From an uncultured Bacilli bacterium (lineage in GTDB: Bacteria; Bacillota_I; Bacilli_A; RFN20; CAG-826): 64,000 nt of DNA. Below, in pieces: positions 1 through 8,630 of the stretch. Every line of letters begins with the position of its first letter. The first letter of the stretch is position 1. The stretch spans positions 62,001 through 126,000 of the forward strand of contig CALVUF010000005.1 of the NCBI GenBank assembly GCA_944363525.1, given 5' to 3'. The translations under genes were made by a program, and so were the position numbers. The notes below the pieces were generated by a model that was not told the origin of the DNA, ran no database searches, and saw nothing but the letters and a program-made list of their open reading frames with translations.

Positions 1-2
1 AC

Positions 3-1046
3 CCTTTCCTGGAGAAGGTGTTCCTTTTGGCCATGCAAGCCTACCGCGAGATGCGGCAGGGGGGAATGGGGCAATTCGGGGTGAACGTGGCCACTTTGTC
101 CTTATACCTCGTTTCGGAGCATGCCTTCTATTTGCAGACCCGCCCGGATATCGACCGGGAAAAGCTTTACGATGACGAGGAATACCGTTCGTTCCTCGCT
201 TCAGTATCCTTAGACAAATACTTCACCAATGAGAAGCTGGCTTTCCGGATGGGAAGTTTGACTTCCAAGTATTCGCCGTTGATGTCGACCCTTGACCTCT
301 ACCTCAATTTCATTTTGGGGATGCTCTCCCGTTATAAGCGGAACGATCCGTCGCAGACTTTGATCGTCGACGTGATGAACAAAGGGTTCCAGATGGCCAA
401 ATGCGTCGCCTCCTTATTGGAGAACGGCTTCGAGACCGAGGCCTTTTCGACCTGGCGGACCTTGCATGAGAACGAATGCATCCTCCAATGCCTCATCAAA
501 TACGGGGCTAAGGTGATCGATGGGTATCTTCGCCATATGCGTTATGCCCTCGCCTTCCGCGGCGGGGTCAAATCGAAAGAGGAGACCGATGCCATCTTCG
601 CTGACATCAAAGAACGGATGCGGGCTCGGGGACTAAAGAGCAAAGATATGAAGCGGTTCATCGAGTATGGCTGGCTTTATGCCATCGATAATGTCAACGG
701 GGTCGAGAACTTCAAGCTCAACTTCCGCGATGGGGTTCAGCGGATGGCTGGCTTATCGGCCTATTCCAAAGTGTATGAGATGAGCAGCGAGATCGCCCAT
801 AGCTCGCCGTTATTGATCTATTCGAAGAAAGACTATTTCTTTTCCCTTACTTTGCTCTCCCTTTACGAATCCTTCTTCCGGCTGGAGAAGATCTTCGCCT
901 CGCTTTATATGTCGAGCGTCAGCGCCCCGGAGAAGGAACGCTACCTGCAGCTAAGGAAGGTGTATCACCGCCAGCTTGAGGAAGCCTATGAGTTCCAGAA
1001 AAAGAAGATCGCTTCCTTAAGCAAAGGCAAAGATGAAAGTAACTGA
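3..1046 (+). CDS. DUF5677-like hypothetical protein, 5' end outside window
   Basis: The frame is open to the left edge of the window, so the real start probably lies upstream; the first in-window start codon would be GTG at 18. The middle of the protein (a helix-rich stretch with the sense 'ASLLENGFETEAFSTWRTLHE') resembles DUF5677-type proteins, where repeated helices describe a cell-surface or abortive-type protein of unknown role; this is a resemblance by eye only. There is no signal peptide or membrane segment visible in the part present. Its end overlaps the next gene by 14 bases, so the two are probably co-transcribed. I cannot assign a function. Confidence 0.75.
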   Translation, partial: PFLEKVFLLAMQAYREMRQGGMGQFGVNVATLSLYLVSEHAFYLQTRPDIDREKLYDDEEYRSFLASVSLDKYFTNEKLAFRMGSLTSKYSPLMSTLDLYLNFILGMLSRYKRNDPSQTLIVDVMNKGFQMAKCVASLLENGFETEAFSTWRTLHENECILQCLIKYGAKVIDGYLRHMRYALAFRGGVKSKEETDAIFADIKERMRARGLKSKDMKRFIEYGWLYAIDNVNGVENFKLNFRDGVQRMAGLSAYSKVYEMSSEIAHSSPLLIYSKKDYFFSLTLLSLYESFFRLEKIFASLYMSSVSAPEKERYLQLRKVYHRQLEEAYEFQKKKIASLSKGKDESN

Positions 1047-1914
1047 ATTCCTCAATACCCCATTTCTTTACGCCTGCCGCCACCTCTTCTTCGGGGCAAA
1101 GGAAAGCTTTTACGCCGATCCGGAGGCAAGCTTGGAAAGAGCCTGCAAGAAGACGTTTAACCTCGATCCGGGTTTCGCTTTCTCCTGCAGGCGGATGATC
1201 TGCGAATACCCAAGCGAATTCTATCCTTACGGCGATGGCCTCGGCTGCCTTATCTATCGGCCCGAACATCCCAAAGGGGCGTTTCTCGTCGTCCCCGGCG
1301 GGGGATATGAGATATTGGCCATCGGGGAAGCCGCCCCGTTTGTTAAGCCCTTGCTTCAAGCTGGCTATATCGTTTGCTTAGCGATATATTCAACCAAGAA
1401 GGCAGCCAAGTGGCCGACCCCTTTGCTAGATATCATTCAGGCGGAGAAAATCCTTCTTTCCCATTGCCCGGAAGCGAGGGGGCAAGTGACGGTCATGGGT
1501 TTTTCCGCCGGCGGCCATCTAGCGGCGAACTTCGCCGAATGGCAGTGGGCCGAAGCCTATCATTACCCACGCCCCAACCATCTGATCCTTGGCTATCCGG
1601 TTACTAGCCTCGTCCTACCGACCCATAAGGAATCAAAGGAATTCATAACCGGGAAGGACCCGTCTTTGATCGAACTCTTAAGCGCCGAGCGGCACGTCGA
1701 TCCCGCCTTCCCCCCGACCTTCCTTTGGCGGTGCGCGAGCGACCCGATCGTCCCAACGGTCAATTCCGACGAATTCGCTGAATCCTTGCGGGAAGCGGGC
1801 GTCAAGCATGAATACCATGTCTATCCCGGCGATGGCCATGGATGGGGGATAGGCGAGGGCACGAGCGCTCACGGTTGGCTGATGGAAGCCATCCGTTTCA
1901 TCGAAGGGAAATAG
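1033..1914 (+). CDS. Alpha/beta hydrolase (esterase/lipase-like)
   Basis: A 293-residue protein of the alpha/beta hydrolase fold. It has an oxyanion-hole type HGGG-like segment (here 'VPGGGYE', about residues 84-90), the nucleophile elbow GFSAGG (Ser about residue 158), an Asp-bearing 'SDPIVPT' strand end and a catalytic-His 'GDGHGWG' near the C terminus, in the order expected for BD-FAE/acetyl-xylan-esterase-like carboxylesterases. No signal peptide, so probably cytosolic, acting on acylated sugars or similar esters. It overlaps the upstream gene by 14 bases. A strong hairpin follows immediately. Substrate cannot be told from sequence. Confidence 0.88.
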   Translation: MKVTEFLNTPFLYACRHLFFGAKESFYADPEASLERACKKTFNLDPGFAFSCRRMICEYPSEFYPYGDGLGCLIYRPEHPKGAFLVVPGGGYEILAIGEAAPFVKPLLQAGYIVCLAIYSTKKAAKWPTPLLDIIQAEKILLSHCPEARGQVTVMGFSAGGHLAANFAEWQWAEAYHYPRPNHLILGYPVTSLVLPTHKESKEFITGKDPSLIELLSAERHVDPAFPPTFLWRCASDPIVPTVNSDEFAESLREAGVKHEYHVYPGDGHGWGIGEGTSAHGWLMEAIRFIEGK

Positions 1915-1923
1915 GCAAGAAGA

Positions 1924-1952
1924 AAACCCCCAGCCAAATTGGCCGGGGGTTT
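1924..1952. terminator. Bidirectional intrinsic terminator
   Basis: The inverted repeat AAACCCCC...GGGGGTTT with inner GCC/GGC pairs lies between two convergent genes (esterase and the large lipoprotein) and has A/T tracts on both sides, so it can stop transcription from either side. Confidence 0.8.
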
Positions 1953-1972
1953 GCCTTTCGCCTGTTTTCCGC

Positions 1973-4237
1973 TTATTCGGCGACGACCGCGAATTCGATC
2001 ATGACCATGGTCTGGTCGGCGTTAAGGATATTGACGTATCCAGTGGCGCCGACTGCCGCGTTGGTGGCGTCGATGGTCAAAACCGGCAGCCCTTCAATGT
2101 AGGAGACGGTCGCGGTGTATCCTTTGCCTTGCTCGCCGTATTCCCACTGGAGGTCGTTGACTTGATCGGCGGTCACGGACCCGGTGGATTCGAGCTCCGA
2201 GCAATGAAGGATGTATTGGGTCTCCGTCTGCTTGACCTGGAGATTGTAGATCAGGTTCCCAGAACCGTCGGTCGTTCCCGCGACGGAATTGTAGTCGGTG
2301 TCGAGGAGGCCGGTGATGGTGAGCCCTTGCGAGGCGGAGGAGCCGCCGGTGCCGACGGTGCAATGGATGACAATCTCCTCAATCCCCCGGGCGGCCGCCG
2401 GGTTGGCGTTATGGATGGTGATGTCGACTTCGCCGTCATTCATGCCAAGGATTTGGAAGAGCATCATGCCGTCGCCGATGTAGAAGGAAGCCTGGGCGAT
2501 CCCTTCCTGCGAATAGGTGATTTCGATTTGATCGAACATCGCCTGGTCGGCGTTGGGGTTATCGGTCATGAAGGTCGCTTCGGCATAGGCCCATTTTGCG
2601 ACTGAGACCGCGTATTCGTCGCCGTTTTGATCCGCCGAGACGTCGGTGAAGACGCCGGTGGTGGTGTCGATGGCGGTGATGTTGGGGATGGAGGTCGAGA
2701 CGGCCTCACCAGTGACGACGACGCCTTCGATCCGGCCCATGTCGGCGTCATAGGCGTTGCCGATGGCGATGTCGTAGGTGCCGGGCTTGGCCCAGGTGGT
2801 GCCGCCGTACATGTCGGTGATGGCCGCGTCTTCGACCGGACCGCCGGTCGTCGAGTCGTAGTAGCCGGTGATTTGAAGGGTATCGGCGTCCAAGGCGGTG
2901 GCGGGCAGGTATTTGATCGTTTTCTCGTCGAGCCAAATCCGGTCGCCGACTTGGAAGACGGGGTTGCCGTCATCGTCTTTCCCGGTCGCCATCGTCATAT
3001 CGAGGGTCGCCTCGGTGACTTCGGAGACGAAATAGGCGGTTGGATCTAGCAGGAGGTCGTCTGGATCGGCGTCGGGGAGCTCGTCGACGTAGACGATGTC
3101 CTCAACCGAGTAGGTGTATTCGTAAACCGAGGAGGCATCGGCTTTCGGCGAGTGGGTCTCGAAGTCCCATTGATTGATGGCGGCCCGGGTTTCCTCGGCG
3201 TACAGGTCGAGGATCTCCATCTCGGAATTCAAGGTCGCGGTCACCAGGTAATGGACGCAGCTTTCCCACTCGTAATCCTCGTCTTGGTGCTCGTAGGCCG
3301 CTTTGTAGGTCACGATGTAGTTGCCCCTATCGACATCGACCTGGTAATCCAACTCCTTCAAGGCCCCTTCCACGTTCCGCTCGGCTTTCCAGGCGGCCAA
3401 GGCCTCGTCTTCGGCCAAAATGCCGTGGAGGTCGCCTTCATCTTGCATCATTTCCAGGTTCTGCCGGGCGACGGCTTCGCTGAACTCGGCCTCGGAATCG
3501 CCTGGGAGGATGTCCGTCCGGTTGCCCCTTCCGGAACCGTAGGTGTCGATTTCGTAATAGGTCGAGCCGATGATGGCGGTGTAGCTCGAGTGCTTTCCCT
3601 CGTCCCAGGTGCCGGTGTTGTCGTATTCCCGCAATATCTCGTCCTTGGTCATCTTCGAGACGTAACGGGTCGTCTCGGGCTCCTCGGAAGTCGGCCTGAG
3701 CTCCCGCTTCATATAGGAAATGGAGCTGACGGTCGCTTCGGCCTGCCCCTGGAGGTAGGTATGGAAAGAGGTCCCGCTGGCAAGCTCGGCCGGGATGGCC
3801 GGGGTGACGGTGATCTCGACCGTGTCGGTCGCCTCCCCGCAGGCGGCGGTGATGGTGGCGGTCCCGGCGGCGACCCCGGTCAAGACGCCGGTGTTGGCGT
3901 CGATGGTCGCGACGCTCGTGTCCCCGCTGGTCCAGGTCACCTTGTCGTCTGCGTCCCCGTTGGTGACGGCGGCGGTCAAGGTGATGGTCTTGCCGGCCTC
4001 GACGGTGGTGACGGTGCTGGTGATCTCGACCGTCAATTCCTTTTCCTCACTTGAAGACGAGCTGCTTGAAGAGCTGGAGGAGGAAGAGGATTCCGTGTCG
4101 GTAATGGAAGGGGTGGATGATCCGCTCGAGCCTGTATCAGATGTATCAGGGCTGGAGCTGGATGAAGTGTTTGTCGGTCCGCACCCTGCCAGACCTAAGG
4201 TTAAGGCGAGGGCGAGGAAGGCAATGGGCTTTTTCAT
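1973..4237 (-). CDS. Large surface lipoprotein with Ig-like (BIG_2) domain
   Basis: The start is set at the ATG ending at 4237 because it begins a classic lipoprotein signal (Met-Lys-Lys, hydrophobic core, lipobox LAGC) and has GGAGGT about 7 bases upstream; the frame stays open for 27 more codons upstream but without a signal. The mature 754-residue precursor starts Cys-Gly-Pro, followed by a Ser/Thr/Asp linker of about 45 residues, then a bacterial Ig-like BIG_2 domain (about residues 65-145, with 'VTWTSGDTSVATID' and 'GVAAGTATIT'). The remaining 600 residues are acidic, beta-rich and unrecognised. It is transcribed divergently from a four-gene exported-protein operon, and a cre box lies between them, so carbon-source control is likely. 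Probably membrane-anchored and surface exposed. Confidence 0.9.
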   Translation of the reverse strand: MKKPIAFLALALTLGLAGCGPTNTSSSSSPDTSDTGSSGSSTPSITDTESSSSSSSSSSSSSSEEKELTVEITSTVTTVEAGKTITLTAAVTNGDADDKVTWTSGDTSVATIDANTGVLTGVAAGTATITAACGEATDTVEITVTPAIPAELASGTSFHTYLQGQAEATVSSISYMKRELRPTSEEPETTRYVSKMTKDEILREYDNTGTWDEGKHSSYTAIIGSTYYEIDTYGSGRGNRTDILPGDSEAEFSEAVARQNLEMMQDEGDLHGILAEDEALAAWKAERNVEGALKELDYQVDVDRGNYIVTYKAAYEHQDEDYEWESCVHYLVTATLNSEMEILDLYAEETRAAINQWDFETHSPKADASSVYEYTYSVEDIVYVDELPDADPDDLLLDPTAYFVSEVTEATLDMTMATGKDDDGNPVFQVGDRIWLDEKTIKYLPATALDADTLQITGYYDSTTGGPVEDAAITDMYGGTTWAKPGTYDIAIGNAYDADMGRIEGVVVTGEAVSTSIPNITAIDTTTGVFTDVSADQNGDEYAVSVAKWAYAEATFMTDNPNADQAMFDQIEITYSQEGIAQASFYIGDGMMLFQILGMNDGEVDITIHNANPAAARGIEEIVIHCTVGTGGSSASQGLTITGLLDTDYNSVAGTTDGSGNLIYNLQVKQTETQYILHCSELESTGSVTADQVNDLQWEYGEQGKGYTATVSYIEGLPVLTIDATNAAVGATGYVNILNADQTMVMIEFAVVAE

Positions 4238-4302
4238 TTGTTTTACCTCCGATTGGATGACGTTATTAAACGGGCAAACCAAAAAAGGAAAACAATTTTT
4301 TG

Positions 4303-4318
4303 ATGTAAGCGCTTTCAA
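4303..4318. promoter_or_regulatory. Perfect cre box (CcpA-type operator)
   Basis: ATGTAAGCGCTTTCAA matches the catabolite-responsive element consensus WTGNAARCGNWWNCA at every defined position. It lies in the 163-base gap between the divergently transcribed lipoprotein genes, so it could control both. The window also encodes a CcpA-like LacI regulator (58676-59677). Confidence 0.85.
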
Positions 4319-4400
4319 AAAAATCGACTATACAAATTTTTTCTCTTTGATATGGTGTTTGAGCCTTAAAATTAAGGAATCTTTCAAGGAGCAGATTACC

Positions 4401-5900
4401 ATGTCAACCAAAACCAAAAATCATGGCCTTCTCTGCCTTCCGATTGCGGTCACGGCCCTGATTCTGACTGGCTGTGGACCGAAGGGAACTTCCTCCGTCT
4501 CGTCCGAGCAGAGTGAAGAGAGCACCCCTTCGATCACCGATTCGAGCAAGCCGACCCCGGCCCCGATCGATCCGACCGCCATCATGAAGTTAGAGCAAAG
4601 TCAAGGACACGCGGTCTTGCCTTCAGCCGGAACAGTCAAATCCGTCATCGTCCCGCTGAACTTCGCCGACGTCGAGCCGTTCGACATCATGACCACCCAA
4701 ACCGTCGAAAAGCAGATGTCGGGCAGCAGCGCCTCCCCCTATAACGTCGAGCAGTATTTCGAGACCGCCTCCAACGGGAAATTCCATCTCGGCACCTTCG
4801 TTTCCAAACCCATTACCTTAGATAAGGAAGCCTCCGTGGTCCTATCGTCTTTAGGGACCGACTTCACCACCGGGCTCGAGGATCTTTTGGATGAGGTTGC
4901 CGACGCCTTCATCGATTCGAAGCAGCTTAGCGAAAGCGAATATGACGCCGACGGGGACGGGAAGATCGATAGCCTCATCCTCCTCCATGGCTATCCCGAA
5001 TGGAATGGCTATTGGACTTATGGGGATGATGACCTCGATTCGATGGCCGCTTCCCTTTTCGTCAATACCATCGGCGAATCCGATAAAACCGCTATCGGAG
5101 CCTGGATCTCCGGCTCGACCCAAACCCAAGCCGCCCAGGAAAGCACTTATCAAAACCGGATCATCCGGACCATCACGTCGATGATGGGCGTCCCGGAATA
5201 CAAAGACACCACCGGCGACATCAATGGCTATACCCGGGCCCCGCTTGGCTATAGCGACGTCAGCGAAGGCGCCTCCGCCGACCTTAACCCCTTCACCAAA
5301 TACCTATTGGGCTGGGTTAACCCCCAAGCCATCTACGCCGATACGCTAACCGGCGAGGCCACCGTCTCGCTTACCCTTGACGGGGAGGGCTCAACCCTTT
5401 TGCTGGCCCCTTCCTCAACCGAGCTTTTCGGCGAATACCTCCTTATCGATATGGTCGCCCCGAGCGGCCTCGATAAAGCCGGTTCCTTCGCCGCCCCCGG
5501 CGTCCGGATCTACCAAGTCGATTCAAGGCTTATCTCCGGCGGGGAAGAAGGCTTGTACTTAGACAACGACCCCAACCTCGATGACGGCAAGGTCTATGAC
5601 TTCGCCTTCACCAATTCCGGGCGGAATATGTACTCGGCCTACGGGGTCCCCGGCAACTTCCCGCTACTGGAATTGCTCGACTCGACCGGGGCCAACCGTC
5701 ATATGGCCAACGCCCTTCAATTAACCGATAATAACTTGTTCCACCAAGGCGACGTTTTCGGCGGGCCCTCGGAATTCAGCGAGTTCTATGAAGGCTTCGC
5801 TTTCCATGGCAATGGTTTCAATGGGGCCAAGCTTGGGCTAAGCGTCGAAGTGAGCGAGCTTTCCGCCACCGGGGCGACTTTAAAGATTGCGAGGAAGTAA
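4401..5900 (+). CDS. M6-peptidase-like lipoprotein lacking the zinc site
   Basis: The start at 4401 begins a lipoprotein signal ending in the lipobox LTGC, with AAGGAG upstream; the longer open frame before it is antisense to the neighbouring gene. The 499-residue precursor shows the order of elements seen in M6 (immune inhibitor A-like) peptidases: a YF/YY-type 'NVEQYFETASNGKF' strand, a Ca-binding-like 'DADGDGKID', the 'MGVPEYKD' segment after the zinc helix, 'TKYLLGWV', and 'PGVRIYQVDSR'. However, where the family has HExxHxxGLPDxYD this protein has R-T-I-T-S-M-M-G-V-P-E-Y-K-D (from residue 256), so all zinc ligands and the catalytic Glu are gone. It is therefore probably a binding or structural protein rather than a protease. 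First gene of a four-gene exported-protein operon. Confidence 0.88.
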   Translation: MSTKTKNHGLLCLPIAVTALILTGCGPKGTSSVSSEQSEESTPSITDSSKPTPAPIDPTAIMKLEQSQGHAVLPSAGTVKSVIVPLNFADVEPFDIMTTQTVEKQMSGSSASPYNVEQYFETASNGKFHLGTFVSKPITLDKEASVVLSSLGTDFTTGLEDLLDEVADAFIDSKQLSESEYDADGDGKIDSLILLHGYPEWNGYWTYGDDDLDSMAASLFVNTIGESDKTAIGAWISGSTQTQAAQESTYQNRIIRTITSMMGVPEYKDTTGDINGYTRAPLGYSDVSEGASADLNPFTKYLLGWVNPQAIYADTLTGEATVSLTLDGEGSTLLLAPSSTELFGEYLLIDMVAPSGLDKAGSFAAPGVRIYQVDSRLISGGEEGLYLDNDPNLDDGKVYDFAFTNSGRNMYSAYGVPGNFPLLELLDSTGANRHMANALQLTDNNLFHQGDVFGGPSEFSEFYEGFAFHGNGFNGAKLGLSVEVSELSATGATLKIARK

Positions 5901-5902
5901 CG

Positions 5903-7375
5903 ATGAAAAAACCCGTTTTGCTATTAACCGCCTTGCTCGCCGCTAGCTGCAACCCGGCTATGGTCAACGCCGAAGGCGCCGCTAGCTGGACCGATGAGCA
6001 GGCCCAGGAGTTCGCCTCCTTCTTCGAGTCCCCGCTTAAATCGGTCTCGACCATCACCCCGAATTACTCGGCTTTCACCGTCGAGACCTTCACCGCCACC
6101 GAGGAAATAAGCTCCACCGCCCGTTCCTCGATCCTCTCCGCCGGTGATCAGCAGGTGCTCCGCAACGACATCAGCGCCCCCGACGGCAACGTCAAGATCC
6201 TTTCACTCAACATCTCCAACGAGGTGGTCGAGACGGCGGTGGTCGACGATTCCCGCAACCCCGTCCCCTTCAGAGGCAATTACGATTCCGGCTACCTCCC
6301 CTTAGCCGACCTCGATAAGGCCGAGAGCCTCGCCGCTTATTTCGATATCGCCAAAACCGAGGCGGGCTATACTTTGACCGGGAAGGAATCGGCCACTGGG
6401 CTATTAAGCGCGAAGATGGGGCAATTCCTCTTCACCGTCAACCCCTATAACTTCGACGCGCTTTCCGCCTATAAATACGTCGATGACATCGTCATTTCAA
6501 CCGATGATGCCGGTACCCCGTCGCATATGGATTTCCGCTTCGTCAGCGCCGATCGTTACGGGGCGATGAGCGAATCCTATTCGGTGGAGCTCTCCGCCAT
6601 TGGCTCGGTCAACCTCTTATCCCCGGTCGAAGCGAAGATGAGCGAGGAGGAAGCCGCTCCGCTAAAAACCGCGCTTTCCGAATTGAAGACGGCGATCGAT
6701 GGGCTGAACTTCACTAGCCACGTGACGATCGAAGCGGCCGGTGCCGAGAAGCCGCTTCACGACTATAACTCCTATTACAACTACGATGATCCGAGCTTGC
6801 GCCTCATGCTCTCCGACAACGCCCAAACCGACGCCACCCGGGGCAAGACCTACACCGGGATGGCCTATATGCCGGCGGCCGGCGGATACGTCGCGGTCGG
6901 CGTCTCGCCGGCCTCGGATTACGCCGCCAACCTCAATCTGGATGTCTTGGGATTAGAAACCGGGGCGCTCCCCAACATCGGGCTTCTGACCACCGATTTC
7001 TTTGAGAAAGACGCTTCGGTCGAAGGGCGTTACGTCTTCGACCTCGACGCCTTCGATTACAACGACTACAGCTTCTCCTTCGACGCGATGGAGGCGATCC
7101 TTGGGGCCGGGGACTGGCTCTCCCGGGCTTCCGGGGTGTATCTCGGGGATTCGAACTCGTTCGAATTCGACTTCCATTCCCTATCCATCACCGTCCCGAG
7201 CCAAGGCTATCCGAGCTTCGAATTGAACTTCAGCTCTGACACCTTAGGCAATGACGTTACCACGACCGTCACCTTCTCCGACTTCGGGACCACCGACATC
7301 GAGACGGTTAAGGAATTCGTCGACAACAACGTCATCGAAACCTTCAAGAACGTGATTTACGAGGAGGGCGAATAA
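5903..7375 (+). CDS. Exported protein of unknown function
   Basis: A 490-residue protein with a short N-terminal signal (MKKPVLLLTALLAASC). The Cys could be a lipid-attachment site, although the residue at -3 is Ala rather than the usual Leu; an Ala-x-Ala-type cut after 'VNA' is the alternative. The rest is acidic, rich in Ser, Asp and aromatic beta strands; no known domain is recognised. It starts 2 bases after the M6-like gene stops and its stop codon overlaps the start of the next gene by one base (TAATG), so it belongs to the same transcript. Probably acts outside the membrane with its operon partners. Confidence 0.85.
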   Translation: MKKPVLLLTALLAASCNPAMVNAEGAASWTDEQAQEFASFFESPLKSVSTITPNYSAFTVETFTATEEISSTARSSILSAGDQQVLRNDISAPDGNVKILSLNISNEVVETAVVDDSRNPVPFRGNYDSGYLPLADLDKAESLAAYFDIAKTEAGYTLTGKESATGLLSAKMGQFLFTVNPYNFDALSAYKYVDDIVISTDDAGTPSHMDFRFVSADRYGAMSESYSVELSAIGSVNLLSPVEAKMSEEEAAPLKTALSELKTAIDGLNFTSHVTIEAAGAEKPLHDYNSYYNYDDPSLRLMLSDNAQTDATRGKTYTGMAYMPAAGGYVAVGVSPASDYAANLNLDVLGLETGALPNIGLLTTDFFEKDASVEGRYVFDLDAFDYNDYSFSFDAMEAILGAGDWLSRASGVYLGDSNSFEFDFHSLSITVPSQGYPSFELNFSSDTLGNDVTTTVTFSDFGTTDIETVKEFVDNNVIETFKNVIYEEGE

Positions 7376-8616
7376 TGAAAAAACTATTGCTTCTTGCGGC
7401 GCCTTTAACGGCCTTATCGATCGGCGTGGCGCTTCCTGCCACCCCGGCTTCGGCCAGCGAGCAGATCGATTACTCGAGGGCTTTCCTCCTCCCTTATAAC
7501 GTCAAGGGGGAAGCGATCCTTTCGACCCATTTCGAGGAATCGAGTAGCCTCGATAGCCAAATTGCCTATTCGGTCGATCGGGATTATGGCCAAATCGAGG
7601 TCGACGGGTCCGTCCGCGACGCCGTCCGCGACAACGGGGGCGCCTCGAGTTTGATCCATTACGAGGGATTGGACGGGAGGAGCTACTACGACACGCTGAA
7701 TTACCAAAACAAATTGGAGTCGGTGAGCGAATCCGCCCTCGCCATGGACGTCATCTACGCCGACACCTATTTCGATCCCTGGGATTACATCGACGTCAGC
7801 GATTTCTCCGGGACCGCGCTCGAATCGAAGAAGGCGGAGCTGCTCATTTCCGCTTACTTCGGCCTCGACTTCCCGGTCGTCTCGGCCACCATCGTCCCTA
7901 ATAAGTCCAACCCTGGGCTCGTCGATTCGATCGACTTCACCTGCGGGGTCCGACCGGATGGCTATGAAGTCGATGGCATGGGCGCCATCCTAGTCGGAGA
8001 CTCGACGTTGGAGGTCAGCCTTTCCTTCGCTTTCTACGAGGAATCCTTCTCCCGGATCGCCCCGGGGGGAGAGGAGAACCCGGCTCTCGCCGCCGCCTTG
8101 TCTTCGCTTGGGACCAATTACACCGTCTATCTAACCGAGAACGATCTCTCTTTCTCCCAGGTCTATTACTACGTCGGCGATTCCTTATTGATCCACCAAG
8201 ACGCCTACGCCCCTTACCCCGTCGATGGCGATACCTTCATCACCCCTTATGGATCGACGACCCGAACTTACGAGTATTCCTCCTCCAGAGGATGGGAACG
8301 GGTTTCCAGCAGCGACACCGTCGAGGCTTCCCTCCCCTTGTTCCCCAAGATGTCAGCCGCCTTGTTCCGTGACGAAGGCGACGGCACCTATTCGGTCATC
8401 GAAAGCGGCCTAGCTTTGCTGACCCGCGATTTGGTGCCTGCGGATTTTGGCGCCGGGGACACCGAGCCTTATTACGCCTATGCCCGCTTAGACGGCGACG
8501 CCTTAGCGGAAATAAGCCTCGGCTATTACGATTTCCAATACGGGCCTTATGCCATCACCGCCGCCTATGATGCGGTCGGGACCACCGCCTTCCCCGGCTG
8601 GTTCGTCCGTCCGTAA
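7375..8616 (+). CDS. Secreted protein with PWDYI motif, unknown function
   Basis: A 413-residue protein with a signal peptide ending in Ala-Ser-Ala (cleavage near residue 28) and no lipobox. The centre carries 'DPWDYIDVSDF' and later 'NPALAAALSSLG'; both features recur in the same order in the next gene product, so the two are likely diverged paralogues. GAGGAGG precedes the start inside the upstream gene. No known domain is recognised. Third gene of the cre-associated exported-protein operon. Confidence 0.85.
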   Translation: MKKLLLLAAPLTALSIGVALPATPASASEQIDYSRAFLLPYNVKGEAILSTHFEESSSLDSQIAYSVDRDYGQIEVDGSVRDAVRDNGGASSLIHYEGLDGRSYYDTLNYQNKLESVSESALAMDVIYADTYFDPWDYIDVSDFSGTALESKKAELLISAYFGLDFPVVSATIVPNKSNPGLVDSIDFTCGVRPDGYEVDGMGAILVGDSTLEVSLSFAFYEESFSRIAPGGEENPALAAALSSLGTNYTVYLTENDLSFSQVYYYVGDSLLIHQDAYAPYPVDGDTFITPYGSTTRTYEYSSSRGWERVSSSDTVEASLPLFPKMSAALFRDEGDGTYSVIESGLALLTRDLVPADFGAGDTEPYYAYARLDGDALAEISLGYYDFQYGPYAITAAYDAVGTTAFPGWFVRP

Positions 8617-8630
8617 GAAAGGAGCCCATT

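Noticed and set aside
3152-4054. 300-codon open frame on the plus strand
   Set aside because: It is antisense to the large lipoprotein gene, is Gly/Asp/Val-rich as expected for a mirror frame, and has no start signal.
4401-5900. Active M6 metalloprotease
   Set aside because: No HExxH anywhere in the protein; the aligned position is R-T-I-T-S.
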